The notes beneath the pieces are model-generated. The model was not told the DNA's origin. It searched no databases and saw only the letters and a program-made list of their open reading frames with translations. A DNA stretch of 13,054 nt from contig NZ_JBHRTA010000054.1 of NCBI RefSeq assembly GCF_042646065.1, positions 1-13,054 of the forward strand, read 5' to 3'. This DNA is from Parapedobacter deserti (GTDB lineage: Bacteria > Bacteroidota > Bacteroidia > Sphingobacteriales > Sphingobacteriaceae). Each line of letters opens with the position of its first letter. The first letter of the stretch is position 1. The position numbers and the translations under genes are program-made. This document shows positions 5,352-13,054 of the stretch, piece by piece.

Positions 5352-7268
5352 ATGCATTTGTCTAAGATTTCAATACTAAACTACAAGGGTTTAGAAAGAC
5401 TCGAAGCGTGTTTTTCTCCTGATATAAATATAATAATCGGACAGAATGGAGCCTGTAAATCAGCTTTAATAGATGCTATAAGATTGCTGTACAACTTGGG
5501 TGAACCGATCAGAGAGCTGACAGTAAGTAAAGAAGACTTTTACCAGCACATAATCGCTGACGGAGGCGGCTTAAAAATTTCCGAATCCGAGAACATTAAG
5601 ATTATATATGAATTCAGAGGTTTATCTGCCGAGCAAAAAGGAGCATTTTATGAGTATATGGTCGTTAATCAAGAAAATCATGCCGACGATTACGCAAAAA
5701 TTGAGTTGCGTTACAAAGCAGACAAGCGATATCCAATCTTTTCCTATAATACGGGCAATATCGAGGGGCAGAAAGCGGATTTTAATACATTTAGGCTCTT
5801 TCAGCACTACTATTTAAGTGCTCTAAGGGACAGTACCAAAGATTTACTTAGCACGAGAAACAATATCCTTGGCAAAGTGATTAAGCGACTTGTGGACCGG
5901 AAAGATTCTGAGGAGGAAATCAAGGACATCATACGAGAAGCAAATCAAAAACTACTTGTTAGGGATGAAGTCACTTCGACTAGAGACAATATCAACAGCA
6001 ATTTGGAGACGATTTATAAAAACGTTAATCAAAGCCAAATTGGTCTACAAATTGAGCAATCTCGTATCGAGTATATAGTCAACGTAATTAAGCCATTTCT
6101 TCCTCATGACTGGACAAATCACTCAACTGAAGGGTTTAATCTTTCTCAAAATAGCCTTGGGTTTAATAATCTGATTTATATTGCCACGGTACTTGGCGAT
6201 ATAAAAGAACGGGTCAAAGACGATGCAATTCCACACTTTGCCTTACTGATCGAAGAACCGGAGGCCCATATTCACCCACAGCTGCAATTAAGCCTGTATA
6301 ACTTCTTAAAGGATGCTAATAGCAAGGCCAATAGTCAACTATTCATTACTACGCATTCGCCTACACTTACATCACGAGTACCATTTGACAATCTTATCCT
6401 ACTGGAGAAGAACGCTTATACGATTGGAAATTCATTTACGGAGCGTTCGAAAGAAAAGATAGTTCAGGATACTGTAAAGAATACCCATTTGTCGCAGGAT
6501 CAAATAAATGAGAAAAAAGATCAGTTACAACGATACATCGACGTTACAAAATCACAACTGTTTTTTGCGGGTGGATGCTTGTTTGTGGAAGGCATTTCCG
6601 AAGAATTATTGATCACTGCATTTTCGCAGGTTGAAGGATTCGCCTTAGAGGATTATCGCATCGAACTCGTAAATGTTGACGGTGTATCGTTTTATCCATT
6701 TATTTTTTTGTTCAACAGTTCCACAGAAAATAAGAGGTTGCCCAAAAAAATTGCCATACTAACCGATGACGATAGGTTTCCCAAATCAAAAGAAAAGGAA
6801 TATTCCTTAGATAAGTTGATTGAAAATAATTATCAGCAGTTGGAAGCCTTGCGCAATCAATTGGCGAATGCGCCTATCAGAAACAGGATAAATAATCTTC
6901 ACTCTATCAAAAACGGTCAGCCGTTGATTGATATTCAATTTTCGTATCAGACGATGGAATACGATCTATGCAGAAGCAATGTGAAAAGCACAAAAACCGA
7001 ATGTCAAAACAACTTCCTATATAAATACATCGAAGCCACATGTCCAGATGAAATCCAAAAAGTAAAGGGTTTTATAGATATGTTAAATGAAGACCTGGAC
7101 ACTATCCAACAGGAGAAAGTTGCCATCCTGCTATGGAAGGCGTTACCACCCAAAGCCTTCTTTGCTCAAAAATTAGCGTTGCATATAATCAACAATATTG
7201 ACGATGCGAAAGTTTCCTTCTCCGTTCCAGCCTATATAAAAACGGCTTTCAATCATCTAAGGCAGTGA
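5352..7268 (+). CDS. gajA: GajA-type OLD-family ATPase-TOPRIM endonuclease
   Basis: The 638-residue protein has the class 2 OLD layout. The N-terminal ATPase shows a P-loop GQNGACKS (30-37), a signature-like LSQNSLGFNNL (264-274), Walker B FALLIEEPEAHIHP (296-309) with E301/E302, and a switch His in THSP (H335). The C-terminal TOPRIM domain shows FVEG (E413) and LTDDD (D472-D474), then the EYDL (536-539) and KAFFAQKLA (601-609) segments typical of OLD nucleases. It is somewhat longer than the classic 578-residue GajA. In Gabija, GajA forms a tetrameric, nucleotide-sensitive DNA nicking complex with the GajB helicase and cleaves invading DNA when NTP levels fall (family knowledge). Here a UvrD-type helicase follows with a 4-nt overlap, which supports that reading. 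Oddities: the P-loop Gly before the Lys is Cys35, and a 4-codon mini-ORF (5341-5352) ends in a TAATG overlapping the start. The upstream ATG at 5341 is closed by its stop, so 5352 is the start. Confidence 0.85.
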   Translation: MHLSKISILNYKGLERLEACFSPDINIIIGQNGACKSALIDAIRLLYNLGEPIRELTVSKEDFYQHIIADGGGLKISESENIKIIYEFRGLSAEQKGAFYEYMVVNQENHADDYAKIELRYKADKRYPIFSYNTGNIEGQKADFNTFRLFQHYYLSALRDSTKDLLSTRNNILGKVIKRLVDRKDSEEEIKDIIREANQKLLVRDEVTSTRDNINSNLETIYKNVNQSQIGLQIEQSRIEYIVNVIKPFLPHDWTNHSTEGFNLSQNSLGFNNLIYIATVLGDIKERVKDDAIPHFALLIEEPEAHIHPQLQLSLYNFLKDANSKANSQLFITTHSPTLTSRVPFDNLILLEKNAYTIGNSFTERSKEKIVQDTVKNTHLSQDQINEKKDQLQRYIDVTKSQLFFAGGCLFVEGISEELLITAFSQVEGFALEDYRIELVNVDGVSFYPFIFLFNSSTENKRLPKKIAILTDDDRFPKSKEKEYSLDKLIENNYQQLEALRNQLANAPIRNRINNLHSIKNGQPLIDIQFSYQTMEYDLCRSNVKSTKTECQNNFLYKYIEATCPDEIQKVKGFIDMLNEDLDTIQQEKVAILLWKALPPKAFFAQKLALHIINNIDDAKVSFSVPAYIKTAFNHLRQ

Positions 7269-9079
7269 GGGATATCCAAATAACGGTTCAACGACGGGCT
7301 TATTTTGATGCAAGGGGGAGAATTATCCTCAACGCATGTCCAGGTAGCGGAAAAACAACCTGTATTATCTATAAACTATCCTTGCTCGAACAAGAATGCC
7401 GACAGAAATTTGGGATACATGCTGGCATTGCGTGCCTTTCATTTACGAATATAGCGAAGCAAGAAATCCTTGACAAATATAAAAAGGCGCATGGGCAGGA
7501 ACTTCGTCATCCTCACCATCTAGCAACTATTGACAGTTTTGTCAATCAGTATATTACTCTACCATTTTACAATCTGCTCAATAAAAATTTTAAAAGACCC
7601 AAAGTAGTAGATGAAAAACCAATAATTGATAGACTATTTCAAGTTCGATATCAAGATAAGACCGGGAAATGGCAAGATGGATTTGTCAAATCATTATTGG
7701 GATTTAAAGATCAAGCAGGGAAATTGTTATGTCGAATATATCCACCCAGTTCCATTTGGATTGATAAAAATGGTGACTATACATTTGAGGGAAAAACTCC
7801 AAACCCAGCAACAGTAGTGCATGCAACATTTCAGGAATATGGCAAAACTGTATTCAAGACCAAAGTAGAAAAAGGATTAATTACAAGCCTTGATTCTAGT
7901 TTCATTGCTTTGCATATCATTAAGAATCATGAACAAATTGGTAAATGGTTGATACAACGTTTCCCTTTTATCATTATAGATGAGGCGCAGGACAATTCCG
8001 AAATACAGCACGCAATTTTTGAAAGGCTGATAGAATTAGGGCTTGCCAACATTGAAATGATTGGTGACCCATACCAGAGCCTATATGAATGGCGTGATGC
8101 AAAACCTCACTTATTTCTGCAAAAATTTACAAATACTGATGATTGGACAGGCCTGCCATTAAGCCAAAACAGGAGATCGGTTCAACGGATTATTGACTGC
8201 TTCAGTATTTTAAGGGGGCAGTCTGATGAGATCATCTCTTCCGTTGATGTTCAGGACTTGGCCATACCGGTGCGGATATACAAATACACGGCAACCAATT
8301 CTCCTAAGATTGTTCAACACTTTGAGGAAACCTGTAATGCTCATGGTTTCGATGCCAATCATATCGTGGTACGGGGTAACACACTTAAAGATCAGATGCT
8401 GGGTAACACCGCTGCCGTTGATCCTTGGAGAACTCCCTATCCATCAAGGTTGTTAAGGATACGCCACCATTTTGAGTGCAATGAAATAAAGGATGCGGTA
8501 AACGAGTTACGCAGGTTTATTCTGGAATTACTCAATCCTAATGCGGATTATAGTACGATCAGGGATATACAAAAAGAAAAAGAGAGTGATCACACTTTTA
8601 GTGGAAAATTATATGCCTTTTTGTATGAAATTCCCACCACCTCAATTTCATTTCAGGAATGGACATCCGTAGCAATAAATGAGTTAAAAAAAGCATTCAA
8701 CATTGACGCCTCTGGATTTTTCGAGTTCAAGAAAAAAATTAATGGGTATAAAATGGCAGACCTTAAAATCCATAACGTTGACCTATATTTCAAAAAATCC
8801 GCCAGTTCTCAATACAACATACCCATCACTACTATCCATCAGGTCAAAGGTGCTACCCTTGACGCAATCTTGTATTTTTTTGATGAAAACAGCACAGGCC
8901 AAAGTGTATCATTCAATGATTTCAAGCGGTCTGATTCTTTTCCCAACGAAAAACAAAGGATGATTTATGTAGCTTGTTCACGTCCCCGACAATTTTTAGC
9001 ATTGGCTTTTCCAACTAAAATCACGGATGCGGCATTAAAAGAAAAATTGGGTGAACAAATTGAAATCATCAATCTATAA
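7265..9079 (+). CDS. gajB: GajB-type UvrD/PcrA superfamily 1 helicase
   Basis: All SF1A helicase motifs are in order in this 604-residue protein: Q-motif VQRRAYFDA (8-16), motif I ACPGSGKTT (24-32), Ia CLSFTNIAKQEI (57-68), Ib ATIDSF (87-92), II IIIDEAQD (236-243), III GDPYQSLYEWR (267-277), IV QNRRS (301-305), V TIHQVKGATLD (523-533) and VI RMIYVACSRPR (565-575). It should bind and hydrolyse ATP while acting on DNA, as the partner of the GajA-type nuclease. The start is GTG at 7265, because GTGA overlaps the gajA stop (TGA 7266-7268); it places the Q-motif at the usual distance, and no later Met fits. The overlap implies translational coupling, so the two products are probably made in fixed ratio. 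The insertion between motifs Ib and II (residues about 95-230) is where such helicases vary. Assignment to helicase is certain; the Gabija role comes from context. Confidence 0.88.
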   Translation: MRDIQITVQRRAYFDARGRIILNACPGSGKTTCIIYKLSLLEQECRQKFGIHAGIACLSFTNIAKQEILDKYKKAHGQELRHPHHLATIDSFVNQYITLPFYNLLNKNFKRPKVVDEKPIIDRLFQVRYQDKTGKWQDGFVKSLLGFKDQAGKLLCRIYPPSSIWIDKNGDYTFEGKTPNPATVVHATFQEYGKTVFKTKVEKGLITSLDSSFIALHIIKNHEQIGKWLIQRFPFIIIDEAQDNSEIQHAIFERLIELGLANIEMIGDPYQSLYEWRDAKPHLFLQKFTNTDDWTGLPLSQNRRSVQRIIDCFSILRGQSDEIISSVDVQDLAIPVRIYKYTATNSPKIVQHFEETCNAHGFDANHIVVRGNTLKDQMLGNTAAVDPWRTPYPSRLLRIRHHFECNEIKDAVNELRRFILELLNPNADYSTIRDIQKEKESDHTFSGKLYAFLYEIPTTSISFQEWTSVAINELKKAFNIDASGFFEFKKKINGYKMADLKIHNVDLYFKKSASSQYNIPITTIHQVKGATLDAILYFFDENSTGQSVSFNDFKRSDSFPNEKQRMIYVACSRPRQFLALAFPTKITDAALKEKLGEQIEIINL

Positions 9080-9100
9080 TATCTGTTATCAATTTATATC

Positions 9101-12100
9101 ATGAGCTTATCTAAACTTTCAATCTTTACTAAAGATACGGACGCATCCGAAACAATAAAAGGCTATGAATACCAGAAGCTAAGAACGTTAGAAAGTTGGT
9201 TGGAAAATTATGTAAAAAGGGGTAATCATGTAATTTATTGTGACTATGAGGAAGATATCTTTCTTCGCGATCAAAAGGATTGGGTTTCCAAGTTCATCCA
9301 ACTAAAGCTCTATTCTTCAAAGAACTTCTCCTTTAGTAGTGTTGAGGTCACTAAAGCAATAAGTCATTTCTTTATCTTATTTGTCAAAGGGGAGTACAAA
9401 TTTGATGAAGTTGAATTTGTATTTGAAACTAACGTATCCGTAGCAGGTAAATACAAAGATAATGATGCTGATTTGCTTAAAAATTGGAAAGATAATCAAA
9501 ATTCTTTGTCACAAGAACTATTGGATAAGTGCGTTGAAAAGGTTAAATCAATAATTTCAGAGTATGTCAAACCCTTTGGCAATAAAGTAAAAGATAAAGC
9601 TTTATTAAAGGAAATAAATGAGGCGAAGATTATACTTGATGAATTACCAAATAACGTCTGGATTGATTTTGTCAAATCGATTAAATGGAATTTCGACGAA
9701 CTTCCAGCAGATGTAGCGATAAATCATGCGATTAACCGGATATACGATCTAATCGAAATCACAGGATATGTTTCTTCCATAAGGGATAAAGTCAGCGTAT
9801 TTGCGAGTTTATACTATACTGTTTCTGAAAAATCAATGGAGGCCGAACCGGAAAACCGGAAACTTGATCATAAGCTTTTAGACTCTGTTCTATTAAGTAT
9901 AGGCGACAAAGACGATAAATGGTACAATGAAAATTATCAGATTTGGCACGACATCGAGAAAGTAACTTATTTTTTAGCTTCCGAGTTTTATCAAGTGCTA
10001 CACTCGACAAACTTTTGCAGAACAACTCCATATATTAAGAGTCATTCTGACCTTTGGAAAAATTTTCTTATACAGTATTTAGAGTTGGAAAATACACCTT
10101 TATACCTTAAAAGGAAAGCAATATATGAATTAGCGTGGCTAAGTTTCCCAATAAAAAGACGTAATCCCAAACCTGAAGGTTCGCTAAAGGGTATTGAAAA
10201 TGATTTAAGGCTATACTATGAAACTTTAGAGGAATTTTCTGATCATGATTCAGTAGAAGATGCTCAAAACTTATTGGGTCTTTTAAAAGGCGCCATTGCA
10301 TCTCACGAAACTGAAATTAGCGAGGATGAAGTTGAAAAATGGGAAATTAAAATCTCCGAACTTATAAATGAAAAGCTGAAACATCCTTCTGGTCAAACGG
10401 AAGAATGCTATTTTAATGATATCGCTGCCAGCCTATTAATGCAGCAGGCTATATTAGCTGAACCAGATACCGTAGATAAGATATTTAACCATTTTCAAAG
10501 GGTGTTTGATTTATTAGATCAAGCTCCAATGTTCGATGTAGTTAGGTTAAGTAATAGAATAAACGAGTATATAAAGCTACTAATCCATCATCATGCAGAC
10601 ATTAATCTTATTGAAAGGTTGGAAGATTTCTCGGATAAATTAATGCCAATTGCAAATGAAAAGAAAGGAAACTTTACTACAGCCAAGATATACACTGAAC
10701 GTGGGGTTAAATACTTAAATTCAACTGAGCCAAAATCTATTTTAAGGGCGTTAAATTACTTTCATAAATCAAAGGAATTATACCGGAACGATGGAACCTT
10801 AGAAGGTTTCATTCTTGCCTTGTTGAATATCTCACAACTTTATTCTGCCAGTGGCAGCAACTTCGCAGCCAAATACTACGCTTTAAGCGCAATCTGGCAA
10901 TCTACCCAAAACACCGATTTACATGGTCGAATAGCAGATGGTTTTGGTCTCTTGCTTCATTATGACTTTGATCAAGGTGCTTGGATTAGTTGTTTGGAGG
11001 ATTTCAGATTGTACATCAGGTCAAGAATTGACTTTAAAAACCCGGAAATTGATGTAACCAAAGATCAAATGTTGATGAAATGCTTCACGTTAATCGCCTC
11101 GACTATTGCCCTTTTACCAAGAATATCTAATCAACTCTTCGGATTGATTGAATATGAAAAGCAAAAGATGGGAGAACTTTACAGCCAAGAGATTGAACAT
11201 CTCGTTTACGGAATTAATGAAAATATAACTACGGACAACAGCATAAATGAATTTGTCGAAAGGAAGTGTAGGGATGCTGTCATAAATGACATTGGTGCTA
11301 TCAGAAAGATAAATTGGTTTGCTTTAGGAACATCATGGGAGCTTGTTTTTAGAAATGATTGGCTTGAAACAAGTCTTGGAGAAGAAGTAACTGCCTGCTT
11401 ACAAATATTACTATTGCAATTTGCTGTATCTCCAAACGATTTTCATTTTATCAAAGGAAATGTTAGTATTGAAATGATACTATCCGACGAATTTCTTCTT
11501 CCTGAACAACAACCTTCAAATGACAGCACGAAGTGGAAGCTGTATCTGATTGAAGCCAAGAATGCCGAGCAAAGTACAATAAAATTACAGGCAGGTTATT
11601 TAACAGGTTCGTTAAAGGTAATTTTAAATCAATTGAGCTTACTTCCCAAAGAAGAATTTGATGCTGAATTTGAACGATTCTTTAAAGAGGAAGACTTGGC
11701 AGGAAAAACATTACCGGGCTATCTTTATCAAAGAATTTATCGTAATCTTTTTTCGGAAGAGAGTTTCGATTCCTATCAACGAGATAAATTCTTTGAAGAA
11801 AGACGGAGTGTTAATATTGAAGAATCAACAGCACTCAAATGGGATGATTCAATTAGTAATAAATATTCGTTTGAGAAATCCATTGAACTGATCAGGGGAC
11901 GGTACAAACACTGCATTCCACAAATACATTTAACACTACAAAAAATCAAAGGAGACAGTAGATATAACATGTTTATTTCGTCCTTACGAAAAGAAAGGTG
12001 GCTGGACTGGCAGATAACAATGGCTATTTACAATCATATTTTAAACTATAAGGCACATCGCGAGCTGGAACAAATTAGATTCAAAACCGAGTCTGATTTT

Positions 12101-12352
12101 ATAAATGCATTTGAAGACAAAATGTGGAAATTGGGAAAAATTGATGAAAAAGATAACTTTATATCCTTTGATCTGGATTTTTTTCTCACTGAAGATTTCA
12201 AGTTTCACCTTAAAAACACAGCAATTATCGTTTTACAAAGATGGGAATTGGAAAACAAATGTTCCTATCCAAATTTTCAGGCTATTCATGACGTATTATC
12301 AAGCAAATTTTCTTTTGATAAAGATGATTTCTTAGAAGATAGCCCCCTATGA
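9101..12352 (+). CDS. Large protein: Cap4/DUF4297-like nuclease domain plus TPR-like helical region
   Basis: The N-terminal domain of this 1083-residue protein (residues 1 to about 120) fits the Cap4/DUF4297 nuclease fold. It has KGYEYQ (20-25), then CDYEEDIFL (47-55) with E51/D52, then FIQLKLY (65-71) with Q67 and K69, giving a D...QxK variant of PD-(D/E)XK, followed by an aromatic helix AISHFFILFV (86-95). Such domains deliver DNA cleavage in CBASS, Lamassu and Avs systems (family knowledge). The rest is almost all helical. Residues about 520-640 show tandem TPR-like helices with small and aromatic spacing (ALNYFHKSKELYRND, LEGFILALLNISQLY, FAAKYYALSAIW). I see no P-loop, STAND ATPase, NACHT or membrane segment, so it is not an Avs protein; the helical part probably senses or binds a partner. 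It follows the gajB-like gene by 21 nt on the same strand and is likely co-expressed. Canonical Gabija has no such protein, so it may be an accessory effector or a second system. Confidence 0.7.
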   Translation: MSLSKLSIFTKDTDASETIKGYEYQKLRTLESWLENYVKRGNHVIYCDYEEDIFLRDQKDWVSKFIQLKLYSSKNFSFSSVEVTKAISHFFILFVKGEYKFDEVEFVFETNVSVAGKYKDNDADLLKNWKDNQNSLSQELLDKCVEKVKSIISEYVKPFGNKVKDKALLKEINEAKIILDELPNNVWIDFVKSIKWNFDELPADVAINHAINRIYDLIEITGYVSSIRDKVSVFASLYYTVSEKSMEAEPENRKLDHKLLDSVLLSIGDKDDKWYNENYQIWHDIEKVTYFLASEFYQVLHSTNFCRTTPYIKSHSDLWKNFLIQYLELENTPLYLKRKAIYELAWLSFPIKRRNPKPEGSLKGIENDLRLYYETLEEFSDHDSVEDAQNLLGLLKGAIASHETEISEDEVEKWEIKISELINEKLKHPSGQTEECYFNDIAASLLMQQAILAEPDTVDKIFNHFQRVFDLLDQAPMFDVVRLSNRINEYIKLLIHHHADINLIERLEDFSDKLMPIANEKKGNFTTAKIYTERGVKYLNSTEPKSILRALNYFHKSKELYRNDGTLEGFILALLNISQLYSASGSNFAAKYYALSAIWQSTQNTDLHGRIADGFGLLLHYDFDQGAWISCLEDFRLYIRSRIDFKNPEIDVTKDQMLMKCFTLIASTIALLPRISNQLFGLIEYEKQKMGELYSQEIEHLVYGINENITTDNSINEFVERKCRDAVINDIGAIRKINWFALGTSWELVFRNDWLETSLGEEVTACLQILLLQFAVSPNDFHFIKGNVSIEMILSDEFLLPEQQPSNDSTKWKLYLIEAKNAEQSTIKLQAGYLTGSLKVILNQLSLLPKEEFDAEFERFFKEEDLAGKTLPGYLYQRIYRNLFSEESFDSYQRDKFFEERRSVNIEESTALKWDDSISNKYSFEKSIELIRGRYKHCIPQIHLTLQKIKGDSRYNMFISSLRKERWLDWQITMAIYNHILNYKAHRELEQIRFKTESDFINAFEDKMWKLGKIDEKDNFISFDLDFFLTEDFKFHLKNTAIIVLQRWELENKCSYPNFQAIHDVLSSKFSFDKDDFLEDSPL

Positions 12353-12427
12353 CGACGCGCTTATACAGAAAATAATCGGGCGGTAAAGAGGTAATCAACT
12401 ACCTTGACTTGATGACATCATCGCTAG

Positions 12428-12455
12428 GGGTAGTGTAACGCGAACTGTGTCATCC
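12428..12455. repeat. Probable IS256-family terminal inverted repeat
   Basis: GGGTAGTGTAACGCGAACTG and the following TGTCATCC lie just past the transposase stop, where IS256-family ends carry a 20-40 bp repeat with a GTGT...CTGTGTCA pattern. The partner end was lost with the 5' part of the element, so the boundary is approximate. The AT-rich core of the operon stops about 75 nt before it. Confidence 0.4.
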
Positions 12456-12469
12456 GGATCAACCTATTC

Positions 12470-12821
12470 CTAAAAGCTATCACGTCCCAGCCTTAACCTA
12501 TCACCAAATTTAATGAACAGCTGCGAGATAGTCAAGCCCCAGTTGTGGATAGGCATTGTCCATTTCTTGGTAATCTCCCGTATCACCAGATACATCAGCT
12601 TTAGGAGTGCCTGCTCGGAAGTGAAAGCGCCCTTGGTCTTGGTGATTTTGCGGACCTGCCGGTGCATTCCCTCGATGGGGTTGGTGGTGTAGATCACCCT
12701 ACGCACATCACCGTCGTACTCAAAGAACGTGGAAAGATTATCCCAATTCTGCAGCCAGGATCTGGCCGTAAGCGGGTATTTACCACCCCATTTTTCCTCG
12801 AACTCCAATAGCCGTTCATAA
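12470..12821 (-). pseudogene. 3' fragment of an IS256-family (Mutator-type) transposase
   Basis: The minus-strand frame from 12821 to the TAG at 12470-12472 reads ADTYERLLEFEEKWGGKYP and on through RRVIYTTNPIEGMHRQVRK and TKTKGAF to MYLVIREITKKWTMP and the C-terminus DRLRLGRDSF. These are the C-terminal signatures of IS256/Mutator DDE transposases (WL-x-NWDNLSTFF, TTNPIEG, KWTMPIHNWG). Only about 120 of the usual 400 residues remain; the N-terminus with the first catalytic Asp residues is missing, cut off at the IS66-like end at 12822. It cannot encode an active transposase. The intact C-terminus and little decay suggest the loss is recent. Confidence 0.88.
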
Positions 12822-12949
12822 GTATCCGCCCTACCAACTACAGGTTTGATTCCTGAAGATTATTCTTATAGTTCTGTGGATAGAGATCCTTTAGGTTTTT
12901 ATGGTTGATGATCATGATGTTTTCCAAGGTGTATTTGAGCCATTGGAAC
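12822..12949 (-). mobile_element. Diverged tandem copy of the IS66-like transposase 3' end
   Basis: The minus-strand reading (from 12948) is FQWLKYTLENIMIINHKNLK and then DLYPQNYKNNLQESNL and TAG (12838-12840), a fuller and diverged relative of the terminal repeat. The W-L-x4-L-x2-I helix and LyPQNy end support the IS66 C-terminal domain. The part equivalent to the 105-bp repeat is 12822-12927. It stops at GTATCC (12822), where the IS256 fragment begins, and its 5' end is cut by the next copy at 12950. Confidence 0.65.
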
Positions 12950-13054
12950 GTATCCGTCCTATGAACTACATGTTTGATTCCTGCAGTTTTCTTTATAATT
13001 CTGCGGATAGAGGTCTTTTAGGTTTTTATGGTTGATGGACATGATGTTTTCCAG
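12950..13054 (-). mobile_element. Right inverted copy of the IS66-like transposase 3' end
   Basis: It is a perfect 105-base inverted repeat of 1-105, running to the last base of the window. Read on the minus strand it encodes the same 31-residue C-terminus and TAG, with the transposase body expected beyond 13054. It lies in tandem, same orientation, with the diverged copy at 12822-12949. Confidence 0.72.

Noticed and set aside
9101..12352. Idea that the 1083-residue protein is an Avs/STAND sensor
   Set aside because: No Walker A or B motif is visible anywhere between the nuclease-like domain and the TPR-like region.
12398..12434. Stem-loop ACTACC / GGTAGT with inner TGATG / CATCA after the last core gene, a possible terminator
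   Set aside because: The right arm lies inside the IS256-like end and there is no T-tract, so a terminator role is not supported; the 6-bp outer stem could be chance.
1..13054. CRISPR arrays, tRNA or rRNA genes and retron- or DGR-like repeats
   Set aside because: No regularly spaced short repeats, no cloverleaf or rRNA signature and no reverse transcriptase were found on either strand by eye.

Overview
The window looks like an accessory island from a member of the Bacteroidota, probably of the Sphingobacteriia type. The signs are A-rich translation leaders without Shine-Dalgarno sites in front of most genes, a secreted protein with the AFDAAGNQTTRTWVCVNCP segment known from Bacteroidota Rhs-type loci, and transposase remnants resembling Bacteroidota IS66 and IS256 families. 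This is judged by eye; no search was run.

Layout. (1) Both window ends carry the same 105-bp sequence in perfect inverted orientation (1-105 and 12950-13054). It reads as the 3' end of an IS66-like transposase gene. A diverged extra copy sits in tandem at the right (12822-12927). (2) 106-425 is debris, including a collapsed duplicate (195-304) of sequence found intact at 2095-2440. (3) 426-2027 holds three envelope-type genes: a truncated secreted protein, a lipoprotein and a beta-barrel-like protein. They are visibly richer in G+C than what follows. (4) 2309-2554 is a small secreted Cys/His protein. (5) 2619-12352 is an AT-rich, tightly packed, all-plus-strand run of five large genes. (6) 12428-12821 is the 3' third of an IS256-family (Mutator-type) transposase gene on the minus strand.

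The five-gene core is the point of interest. In order it encodes a TIGR04141/DUF6119-type protein, a PD-(D/E)XK nuclease-like protein, an OLD-family ATPase-TOPRIM nuclease (GajA type), a UvrD/PcrA-type helicase (GajB type, overlapping gajA by 4 nt) and a 1083-residue protein with an N-terminal Cap4/DUF4297-like nuclease domain and a long helical, TPR-like C-terminus. The middle pair has the architecture of the Gabija anti-phage system. The other three genes are not part of canonical two-gene Gabija. Their common strand, short gaps (4-nt overlap to 65 nt) and shared translation leader suggest one operon, either an expanded Gabija-like system or two or three defence modules stacked together.

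The inverted IS66-like ends would place the body of each element outside the window, as in a composite transposon carrying a defence cargo. That, and any joint action of the five proteins, is inference from the sequence.
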